Source of the DNA: Chloroflexota bacterium
GTDB taxonomy: Bacteria > Chloroflexota > Chloroflexia > Thermomicrobiales > UBA6265
Direction: 5' to 3'
Assembly (NCBI GenBank): GCA_023392645.1
Contig: JAEVYR010000146.1
Location: 1-5,191 of the forward strand
DNA length: 5,191 bases
Shown in pieces: positions 1 through 5,191 of the stretch. Position 1 is the stretch's first letter. Each line of letters begins with the position of its first letter. Position numbers and translations under genes: made by a program. The notes beneath the pieces are model-generated. The model searched no databases. It was not told the origin of the DNA and saw only the letters and a list, made by a program, of their open reading frames with translations.

Positions 1-1
1 A

Positions 2-1525
2 AACACCCCCACCACCACCGAGCAAGGCCCGCGCGCGCTCACCACGCCACGAATCGTCAAGGACGGCAGCCATTACTTCGGTCCCTACACCTCGGCCCGT
101 GCCGCCTACGACACGATCAACCTGCTCAACCGGCTCTTCCCGTACCGCAAGTGTGACAAGACGATCACCGGCCATGAGAAGGTCTGCCTCTACTACCATA
201 TGCACCAGTGCACCGCGCCGTGCATCGCGGCGGTTGACCGTCCAACCTACATGAAGGCGATTGACGGTGCGAAGATGTTCCTCGAAGGGCGCGGCGACGA
301 GATCGTGGCAACGCTCGAGGACGAGATGGACCAGGCGTCGGAGGCGTGGAACTTCGAGCGCGCCGCCGAGCTGCGCGACCGTCTCGCCGCCGTCCGTCAT
401 GTGCTGGAACGGCAGAAGATCGTCACCAACCCCGGCACCAATGCCGACATCGTCGCCGTCGCCCAGGGCGCGGGCGGTGACGCCGGCATCCAGGTCGGGT
501 TCCTCCGCAACGGCAAGATCATCGGCTCCGAGTTCTTCCAGATGCAGACGGCGATCGACGACCGCCCCAGCGAGATCATCTCCAGCTTCGTCACGCAGTT
601 CTACGGCACGGCCGCGATGATCCCCCCGCTGGTCCTGCTCCAGCACGCACTCCCGGGCGGCGAGGCGGAGATGATCCACGAGTGGATGCAGGAGCGCCGC
701 GAGGGGCCGGTCGAGCTTCGCGTACCGCAGCGCGGGCAGAAGCGACAGCTCGTGGCGATGATTGCCGAAAGCGCCGGCGAGAACCTGGAGCAGTCGCGCC
801 TGAAGTTCCTGTCGGACGAGCAGAAGATGACGGCGGCGATGACCGAGCTGGCCGAGGCGCTCGACCTGCCTCGCCTGCCACGGCGAATCGAGTGCTACGA
901 TATCTCCAACATCCAGGGCACCAATCCGGTCGCGAGCATGGTCGTCTTCGAAGATGGGAAACCCGCGAAGAAGGAATACCGGCGGTTCACCATCAAGACG
1001 ATCACCGGCGCCAACGACTTCGCGATGATGGCCGAGGTGATCGGCCGCCGGTTCCGCCGCGCGGCCGACGCGGACGAGGAGAAGGAGGGCAAGTGGACCC
1101 GCCTGCCCGATCTCGTCATCGTCGACGGCGGCAAGGGCCAACTCAACGCCGCGCTTGGCGCGCTGAAAGAGGTCGGCATGACCGAGGTGCCGATCGCGTC
1201 GCTCGCCAAGGAACAGGAGGAGCTCTTTTTGCCCGGCAACCCGGTCTCGATCCTGCTGCCGCGCGATTCGCAGGCGCTCTTCCTGGTGCAGCGGATTCGC
1301 GACGAGGCGCACCGGTTCGCCGTCACCTTCCACCGCTCGCGGCGCGGCAAGGCAGCGATCGCCTCGAAGCTGGACGAGATTCCCGGCGTGGGTCCGAAGC
1401 GAAAAAAGGCGTTGATTCGGACCTTCGGCTCGGTCAAAGGCATCCGCGAGGCGTCGATGGACGAGCTGGCAGCCGTCGACGGCATCAATCTCCAGCTCGC
1501 CGAAACCATCAAGGCGAACCTTTAA
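2..1525 (+). CDS. uvrC: UvrC, excinuclease ABC subunit C (5'-truncated by window edge)
   Basis: UvrC is the nuclease of bacterial nucleotide excision repair: recruited by UvrB at a lesion, it cuts the damaged strand on both sides. The frame is open from base 2 and encodes 507 residues; with the usual length near 600, about 100 are missing, including the GIY-YIG (3'-incision) domain. Visible in order: KDGSHYFGPYTSARAAY (codons 20-36); four cysteines at codons 51, 62, 70 and 74; a UvrB-binding UVR motif with NFERAAELRDRL (about bases 278-421); the RNase H-like 5'-incision domain with YDISNIQGT (Asp at 899), GANDFAMM (Asp at 1016), IVDGGKGQ (Asp at 1124) and RDEAHRF (His at 1310), matching the Asp and His residues known from E. 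coli and Thermotoga UvrC; and a C-terminal helix-hairpin-helix pair (IPGVGPK near 1379, then to the stop). The retained part looks intact. The first 10 codons are poorly conserved, so the exact alignment at the edge is uncertain. Confidence 0.97.
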   Translation, partial: NTPTTTEQGPRALTTPRIVKDGSHYFGPYTSARAAYDTINLLNRLFPYRKCDKTITGHEKVCLYYHMHQCTAPCIAAVDRPTYMKAIDGAKMFLEGRGDEIVATLEDEMDQASEAWNFERAAELRDRLAAVRHVLERQKIVTNPGTNADIVAVAQGAGGDAGIQVGFLRNGKIIGSEFFQMQTAIDDRPSEIISSFVTQFYGTAAMIPPLVLLQHALPGGEAEMIHEWMQERREGPVELRVPQRGQKRQLVAMIAESAGENLEQSRLKFLSDEQKMTAAMTELAEALDLPRLPRRIECYDISNIQGTNPVASMVVFEDGKPAKKEYRRFTIKTITGANDFAMMAEVIGRRFRRAADADEEKEGKWTRLPDLVIVDGGKGQLNAALGALKEVGMTEVPIASLAKEQEELFLPGNPVSILLPRDSQALFLVQRIRDEAHRFAVTFHRSRRGKAAIASKLDEIPGVGPKRKKALIRTFGSVKGIREASMDELAAVDGINLQLAETIKANL

Positions 1526-1544
1526 CGGCGCGTGGAGTGCGCCG
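1526..1544 (+). terminator. GC-rich hairpin directly after the uvrC stop
   Basis: CGGCGC (1526-1531) is a perfect inverted repeat of GCGCCG (1539-1544) around a 7-base loop whose ends can form a G-U pair. It begins at the first base after the uvrC TAA. No T-run follows, so it is not a classical intrinsic terminator. It could be a U-less terminator, an mRNA 3'-end protecting stem, or a chance palindrome in GC-rich DNA. It separates uvrC from the tsaC group, which agrees with the only sizeable intergenic gap in the window. Confidence 0.35.
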
Positions 1545-1648
1545 GATCGCTGGAGACGCCAACATTTCCGTCACTCCGAGCGACGCTGGACTGGATCGCA
1601 AGGTCTCAGGTCATCGGGAATGGCACTGCCTACATCCGCCACCACCCC
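1545..1648. other. uvrC-tsaC intergenic stretch without a clear signal
   Basis: This stretch between the hairpin and the tsaC ribosome-binding site is the most likely place for a promoter of the downstream gene group. I see no convincing -35/-10 pair. The in-frame ATG at 1620 lies inside it and is a less likely tsaC start than the GTG at 1659. Confidence 0.4.
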
Positions 1649-1653
1649 AGGAG
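1649..1653 (+). promoter_or_regulatory. Strong Shine-Dalgarno that decides the tsaC start
   Basis: AGGAG at 1649-1653 lies 5 bases before the GTG at 1659. The in-frame upstream ATG at 1620 has only a weak, badly spaced purine stretch before it. This supports the GTG start and removes 13 N-terminal residues of low-complexity, alanine/threonine/proline-rich character. Confidence 0.75.
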
Positions 1654-1658
1654 CAACG

Positions 1659-2303
1659 GTGAAGGTCCTCTCCCTCGAAGCACCGCGAGCGCTCGAAGAA
1701 ACGATCAGCGCCGTCCAGCACGGTGGCGTGATCGCCTTCCCGACCGACACCGTCTTCGGGCTCGGCGCCTCGCTGCGATTCCCCGAGGCCCTCGACCGGA
1801 TCTACGCGATCAAGGGCCGCGACAACGCCAAATCGCTGCCCGTCCTGCTCTCCTCGATCGATCGCATCTCGCTCGTCTCGCCCACGCCGCCCGAGCCCAT
1901 CCAGCGATTGCTGCGCGAATTCTGGCCCGGCGGGCTCACCGTCGTTCTCCCCGCCCTGCCCGGCCTGCCGCCGCAGGTCGTCGCGCCCGACGGCACGGTC
2001 GGCGTCCGCGTGCCCGACCACTCTATCGCGCTCACGCTCTGCGAGCGGGCCGGCGGCGCGTTCGCCACCACCAGCGCCAACCGTTCGGGCGAGGCGCCGG
2101 CATGCAGCGCGGGCGACATCGCCGCCCAGCTCGATGACGGCATCGACATCGTGCTGGATGGCGGCTTCGCGCCCTGCGGCGAAGCATCCACGGTCATTCG
2201 CGTCGATGATGCTAGGATAACGGTGATTCGGGCCGGTTCGATCGCGCCCACACGCATCGCGCAGGCGTGGTCGCGCATCGCCGCCGAGCAGGCCGCCACA
2301 TGA
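1659..2303 (+). CDS. tsaC: Threonylcarbamoyl-AMP synthase, TsaC/Sua5/YrdC family
   Basis: The family makes threonylcarbamoyl-AMP from threonine, bicarbonate and ATP in the cytoplasm. The TsaD complex then transfers the group to A37 of ANN-decoding tRNAs to give t6A. From the GTG start the protein has 214 residues, the size of the short TsaC/YrdC form, with no room for the extra C-terminal domain of long Sua5. Signatures are GGVIAFPTDTVFGLG (about residues 22-36), the basic KGRDNAKSLPVLL motif (52-64) that binds the nucleotide and substrate, FWPGGLTVVLP, GVRVPDH, TTSANRSGEAP and the late STVIRV motif. The start is chosen on the AGGAG site; an ATG 39 bases upstream would add 13 residues. The gene begins a five-gene co-directional group and is followed by a 55-base gap. 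The exact symbol (tsaC versus ywlC/sua5) is a naming matter; the family call is secure. Confidence 0.94.
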   Translation: MKVLSLEAPRALEETISAVQHGGVIAFPTDTVFGLGASLRFPEALDRIYAIKGRDNAKSLPVLLSSIDRISLVSPTPPEPIQRLLREFWPGGLTVVLPALPGLPPQVVAPDGTVGVRVPDHSIALTLCERAGGAFATTSANRSGEAPACSAGDIAAQLDDGIDIVLDGGFAPCGEASTVIRVDDARITVIRAGSIAPTRIAQAWSRIAAEQAAT

Positions 2304-2324
2304 CTGTTCGACCGCCTCACGATT

Positions 2325-2340
2325 GCGGCCAAGCAGCCGC
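2325..2340 (+). other. Short inverted repeat upstream of the membrane-protein gene
   Basis: GCGGC (2325-2329) and GCCGC (2336-2340) can pair across a 6-base loop within the 55-base tsaC/membrane-gene gap. It ends 7 bases before the AGGA ribosome-binding site at 2348-2351. A 5-bp GC stem is easily produced by chance here. If real, it could modulate ribosome access or transcript stability. Confidence 0.2.
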
Positions 2341-2358
2341 CGGGGACAGGACCAGAGC

Positions 2359-3306
2359 ATGACCGACGACGAGCAGACGCACCCGCTGCGCTCACCGCGC
2401 CCAAGACAGCCCGAACAGGACGTCGAGGAGCGCGACGACGACGAGCGCCACAAGGTCTTCGGGCTCGGCATCCAGTTAGCCGAAGCGCGCCAGCCGGCCT
2501 ACGGCCAGGGCGTGGTCGTCAGCCTGCTCACCGCCGCCGCGGTGCTCATTCTCGCCATCATTGCCGTCGGCAACGACATCGAGGGCGATCCGCCCGTGCT
2601 CAAGAACACGTCGGCGCTCTTCTGGATCGTCGCCGTGCTCGTGATGCTGCTCGCCGCCGGTGGCGCGCAGTTCGCCGAGCGCAGCGCCACCGCCGCCGCC
2701 GAGCAGGTCGGCCAGACCCGCCTGCGCACGACCATGGCGACCGCCTGGACCGTGCCGCTCGTCTCCGTCTTCGCCGCGACCGTGCTCGTCGCGACCTTCC
2801 ACAACCAGCTCATGCTGCTGATCGGTCCCCTGCTCGCGTTCATCGGCACCGCCGGCGCGCTGCTCTCGCGGGATCTGCTCGACGAGGTTGACGAGCAGTC
2901 GAGCCGCGTCGCCTCGACGATCCACACCCTCGTCGTGCACGGCATCGCATTCTTCGCCTTCAGCGCGATCTACCTCAACAAGCTCGATATCTGGCTGGCG
3001 GCGCCGCTGGTCGCGCTCGTCACGTTCCTGTTGATGCTGGAAACGCTCGAGCGCGCCGGCATCCAGTCCCGGAGGCGCCTGTTTTTCGCCCTGCTGAGCG
3101 CATGGGTGCTCTTCCAGGCCATGATGGCCCTCAACTGGTGGCCATCGTGGGGGTGGACCGGCGGCGCCGTGCTGCTCGCCATCTTCTACATCGTGTCCGG
3201 GTTGATTCTCGTCTACACCGAGAACGGCGAGGTCCGCCAGCGCGACTACACCGAATTCGGCACGGTCGGCGGTCTGGCCATTCTCCTTCTCGCCATCTTC
3301 GGCTAG
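2359..3306 (+). CDS. Uncharacterised multi-pass membrane protein
   Basis: I do not recognise this 315-residue protein and assign no function. It starts with about 45 hydrophilic residues rich in Asp, Glu and Arg (DVEERDDDER near 21-30) with no signal peptide. About eight or nine hydrophobic segments follow, roughly at residues 51-70, 84-102, 127-147, 150-170, 188-206, 210-229, 241-258, 264-286 and 300-314. The last ends at the C-terminus. A charged loop, RDLLDEVDEQSSR, lies at 171-183, and a Trp-rich NWWPSWGW at 259-266. No transporter, enzyme or sensor motif stands out. The ATG is chosen because AGGA (2348-2351) lies 7 bases upstream; a TTG at 2323 would add 12 residues without such a site. 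It sits 55 bases after tsaC and 21 before the coiled-coil gene, so it is probably co-transcribed with them. The protein is surely integral to the membrane; its role is open. Confidence 0.85.
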   Translation: MTDDEQTHPLRSPRPRQPEQDVEERDDDERHKVFGLGIQLAEARQPAYGQGVVVSLLTAAAVLILAIIAVGNDIEGDPPVLKNTSALFWIVAVLVMLLAAGGAQFAERSATAAAEQVGQTRLRTTMATAWTVPLVSVFAATVLVATFHNQLMLLIGPLLAFIGTAGALLSRDLLDEVDEQSSRVASTIHTLVVHGIAFFAFSAIYLNKLDIWLAAPLVALVTFLLMLETLERAGIQSRRRLFFALLSAWVLFQAMMALNWWPSWGWTGGAVLLAIFYIVSGLILVYTENGEVRQRDYTEFGTVGGLAILLLAIFG

Positions 3307-3327
3307 CTTCGGCAGAAAGGCGGCACT

Positions 3328-3537
3328 ATGGTCGACCGCATCGTTCCCTTCCGCCCGCGCGGTGATCGCGACGATTCCGAATCTCACCAGGAGCGCATGG
3401 AGCGGCTCGAACACCTCGAAGAGCTCCTCGAGCTGATGCACGAGCACGGGGTGGAAACCCGCCTCGAGCTGGAGCGTCGCATCCAGGATCTCGAAGCCGC
3501 GCTGGCACGCGAGGACCCGAACGAGCCGAACGTGTGA
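3328..3537 (+). CDS. Small charged coiled-coil protein, unknown function
   Basis: This 69-residue protein matches no family I know. After a basic N-terminal stretch (IVPFRPRGDR) residues 19-40 form a predicted amphipathic helix (ERMERLEHLEELLELMHEH). A glycine at 41 precedes a second helix at 42-62 (ETRLELERRIQDLEAALARE), with Leu/Ile/Met at heptad-like spacing. A short helical hairpin or an oligomeric coiled coil would fit. There are no cysteines, no signal peptide and no membrane segment, so it should be cytoplasmic. Reality is supported by AAAGG at 3316-3320, 7 bases before the ATG, by the tight packing (21 bases after the membrane gene), and by its TGA sharing four bases (GTGA) with the rarA start. 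That coupling suggests, but does not show, that it works with RarA or is needed in matched amounts. Confidence 0.8.
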   Translation: MVDRIVPFRPRGDRDDSESHQERMERLEHLEELLELMHEHGVETRLELERRIQDLEAALAREDPNEPNV

Positions 3538-4937
3538 AGGATCTCTTCGACCTGCAACGTGAGGAGCAGCTCGCGCGCCGGGCGCCCCTGGCGACGCGCA
3601 TGCGTCCCCGCAACCTCGACGACCTGATCGGGCACGAGTCCATCGTGGGGCCAGGCACGCTGCTGCGCCGCGCGATCGAGGCCGACACGCTCTCGTCCCT
3701 GATCCTCTGGGGTCCGCCCGGCTCGGGCAAGACGACCCTCGCCCGCATCATCGCCAACACCACCCGTGCCGCGTTCGAAAGCGTCAGCGCCGTCACCGGC
3801 GGCGTCGCCGATCTCCGCGCGGTGATCAAGAACGCGAAGGATCGCCTCGGCATGAACGGCGCCCGGACGGTGCTGTTCGTCGACGAGATCCATCGCTTCA
3901 ACAAGGCGCAGCAGGACGCCATCCTGCCGCACGTCGAGGATGGCACCGTCATCCTCATCGGCGCCACCACGGAGAACCCGTCGTTCGAGGTCAACGCCCC
4001 GCTGCTCTCGCGCTCACGCGTGATCACGCTGGAAGCACTCACCGACGACGACATCGGCACGCTGGTCGACCGCGCGCTGACCGACGTCGATCGCGGTATC
4101 GGCGGCCGGAACATTACGCTAACGCCAGAGGCGCGCGCGCTCCTCGTCAACCTTGCCAACGGCGACGCCCGGTTTGCCTTGAACACGCTGGAATACGCCG
4201 CCACGGGCGTCGACACCGGCGGCACAATCGACGCCGATGTGGTAGGCGAAGCCGCCCAGCGCCGCGCCGCGACCTACGACAAGAGTGGCGAGGGCCATTT
4301 CGACACCATCTCCGCCCTGCACAAAACCATTCGCGGCTCCGATCCCGACGCCGCCCTCTACTGGCTCGGTCGCATGCTGGAGCGCGGCGACGATCCACTC
4401 TACGTCGCTCGCCGGCTGGTCCGGTTCGCGTCGGAAGATATCGGGCTCGCCGATCCGATGGCGCTGCCGAAAGCCATCGCCGCGCAGCAGTCGGTCCACT
4501 TCCTCGGCATGCCCGAGGGCGCGCTGGCACTGGCCGAGCTGACGGTCTATCTCGCGCTGGCGCCCAAAAGCAACGCGATCTACCGTGCCTGGGGCGAGGT
4601 CAGGCAGGACATCGCCAACACCCGCAACGACCCCGTGCCGATGCATTTGCGCAACGCGCCGACGAAGCTGATGCGGGAAATGGGCTACGGCAAGGGCTAC
4701 CGCTACGCGCATGATTTCGAGGGTGGCGTGATCGGTCAGCAAAACCTGCCCGACAACCTCGCGGGCAGGACCTACTATCACCCGACCGATCGCGGTCATG
4801 AGCGCGAGCTCGCCGATCGCCTCGCGCGCATTCGCGACATCTACGACCGAACCAATGGCTCTGGTGGTACAGCTTCCGAAGCGGAACCGGCCAACCGCCC
4901 GCAGCGCGGCACGAGAAGCGATGAGGATGTCGAATGA
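3534..4937 (+). CDS. rarA: RarA/MgsA, replication-associated recombination AAA+ ATPase
   Basis: RarA (MgsA; WRNIP1/Mgs1 in eukaryotes) is a clamp-loader-like AAA+ ATPase acting at stalled replication forks; the E. coli protein is tetrameric and binds SSB. The 467 residues show the family N-terminus APLATRMRPRNLDDLIG (17-33), Walker A GPPGSGKTT (60-68), Walker B VLFVDEIHRF (113-122), sensor 1 IGATTENPSF (142-151), the arginine-finger region LLSRSRV (157-163), and sensor 2 around GDARFALNTLE (210-220). The helical tetramerisation domain follows from about 250 (LGRMLERGDDPLYVARRLVR at 278-297), then the family C-terminus NLPDNLAGRTYYHP (404-417). The last 30 residues are a polar tail beyond the conserved core. 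The GTG start overlaps the preceding stop and lacks a well-spaced Shine-Dalgarno (GAGGA lies 18 bases away), so translation probably depends on coupling to the small upstream gene. The conserved N-terminus excludes a later start. No key residue is missing. Confidence 0.96.
   Translation: MKDLFDLQREEQLARRAPLATRMRPRNLDDLIGHESIVGPGTLLRRAIEADTLSSLILWGPPGSGKTTLARIIANTTRAAFESVSAVTGGVADLRAVIKNAKDRLGMNGARTVLFVDEIHRFNKAQQDAILPHVEDGTVILIGATTENPSFEVNAPLLSRSRVITLEALTDDDIGTLVDRALTDVDRGIGGRNITLTPEARALLVNLANGDARFALNTLEYAATGVDTGGTIDADVVGEAAQRRAATYDKSGEGHFDTISALHKTIRGSDPDAALYWLGRMLERGDDPLYVARRLVRFASEDIGLADPMALPKAIAAQQSVHFLGMPEGALALAELTVYLALAPKSNAIYRAWGEVRQDIANTRNDPVPMHLRNAPTKLMREMGYGKGYRYAHDFEGGVIGQQNLPDNLAGRTYYHPTDRGHERELADRLARIRDIYDRTNGSGGTASEAEPANRPQRGTRSDEDVE
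4923..4927 (+). promoter_or_regulatory. Shine-Dalgarno for rph inside the rarA tail
   Basis: GAGGA at 4923-4927 lies 6 bases before the rph ATG at 4934 and within the last codons of rarA. It fixes the rph start and shows that rph can recruit ribosomes itself, unlike rarA, which lacks a comparable site. Confidence 0.7.
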
Positions 4938-5191
4938 CGATTGAAGTGCCCCTGCGCCGCTCCTACGGTCGGACCGTCGAGGACATGCGGCCGGTGAGCA
5001 TCGCGCCGAACGCGTTGCCGCACGCCGAGGGCTCGGCCTATATCAAGATCGGCGACACGCACGTCATTTGTACCGCCTCGGTGGAGGAGCGCGTGCCGGG
5101 GTGGATGAAGGGAACCGGGCGCGGCTGGGTGACAGCCGAGTACGGTATGCTGCCGCGCTCGACCAGCACCCGCACCGATCGCGAAGCATCC
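4934..5191 (+). CDS. rph: RNase PH, N-terminal part (3'-truncated by window edge)
   Basis: RNase PH is a phosphorolytic 3'-5' exoribonuclease that trims tRNA 3' ends and other RNAs, releasing nucleoside diphosphates and forming a hexameric ring. The first 86 of about 240-260 residues are present. Family motifs are the MRPV segment (18-21), AEGSAYIKIGDTHVICTASVEE (31-52), VPGWMKGTGRGWVTAEYGMLPRS (54-76), and TRTDRE (79-84), the arginine-bearing stretch near the phosphate-binding site known from other RNase PH enzymes. The ATG shares ATGA with the rarA stop and has a well-placed GAGGA. Nothing in the visible part is damaged. The active-site residues of the C-terminal half lie beyond the window, so activity cannot be judged here. 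In some genomes rph is followed by, or fused to, an XTP/dITP pyrophosphatase gene; that cannot be seen. Confidence 0.95.
   Translation, partial: MTIEVPLRRSYGRTVEDMRPVSIAPNALPHAEGSAYIKIGDTHVICTASVEERVPGWMKGTGRGWVTAEYGMLPRSTSTRTDREAS

Noticed and set aside
895..1512. Antisense open frame of 205 codons opposite the uvrC nuclease domain
   Set aside because: It has no recognisable motif and is opposite highly conserved uvrC sequence.
682..1662. Long plus-strand open frame of 326 codons overlapping uvrC
   Set aside because: The overlapped uvrC frame carries all catalytic motifs. This frame gives an Arg/Ala/Gly-rich product typical of a GC-rich shadow. Only its 3' end is discussed, as a possible -1 frameshift extension.
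2191..2218. TAGGAT at 2213-2218 as a -10 box for the membrane-protein gene
   Set aside because: It lies inside tsaC, about 140 bases before the next start, and the best -35 candidate (CGGTCA at 2191-2196) matches poorly. One AT-richer hexamer is not enough.
1611..2471. Antisense open frame of 286 codons opposite tsaC
   Set aside because: It is fully covered by a gene with clear TsaC motifs, has an Arg/Gly/Asp-rich product and no recognisable domain.
2476..3447. Antisense open frame of 323 codons opposite the membrane-protein gene
   Set aside because: Its product is a compositionally odd mix rich in Glu, His, Asp and Gly, as expected from the complement of a hydrophobic GC-rich gene. The plus strand has well-formed membrane segments, ribosome-binding sites and tight packing.
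3326..4225. Antisense open frame of 299 codons opposite the small gene and rarA
   Set aside because: The Ser/Arg/Ala-rich product is a codon-bias shadow; the opposite strand encodes intact Walker A and B motifs.
1..5191. Mobile element, CRISPR array, tRNA or toxin-antitoxin signature
   Set aside because: No direct repeats with spacers, terminal inverted repeats, transposase or cloverleaf sequence was seen. The small gene before rarA does not resemble a known antitoxin and its neighbours are housekeeping proteins.

Overview
This window is GC-rich bacterial DNA with a strong preference for G or C at the third codon position. Every recognisable gene lies on the plus strand, and genes fill nearly all of it. 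The gene families are chromosomal housekeeping ones, and no mobile element, tRNA, rRNA or CRISPR array is visible. The GC bias, the GTG starts and the protein style suggest a high-GC lineage such as Chloroflexota (Thermomicrobia/Sphaerobacter-like), with an actinobacterium as the alternative. This placement is an inference from general resemblance, not a proven assignment.

Layout from left to right: (1) the C-terminal five-sixths of UvrC, the nucleotide-excision-repair endonuclease (2-1525), cut off by the window start. (2) A 133-base gap that opens with a perfect 6-bp GC hairpin directly after the uvrC stop. (3) A TsaC/Sua5/YrdC-family threonylcarbamoyl-AMP synthase (1659-2303), best started at a GTG with a strong ribosome-binding site. 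(4) A multi-pass membrane protein of unknown function with a charged N-terminal tail (2359-3306). (5) A 69-residue, highly charged, probably coiled-coil protein of unknown function (3328-3537). (6) RarA/MgsA, an AAA+ ATPase of replication-fork maintenance (3534-4937). (7) The first 86 codons of RNase PH (4934-5191), cut off by the window end.

The last five genes look like one transcription unit. Gaps are 55 and 21 bases, then two 4-base stop/start overlaps (GTGA and ATGA). The set links tRNA t6A modification (tsaC), tRNA 3'-end processing (rph) and DNA repair or fork rescue (uvrC, rarA). The two uncharacterised proteins sit between these functions. This is mostly an ordinary housekeeping region. 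The points most worth a second look are the small protein coupled to rarA, the unassigned membrane protein, and an in-frame A AAA AAG slippery heptamer in uvrC. The -1 frame from that heptamer stays open to a TGA that overlaps the tsaC GTG start.
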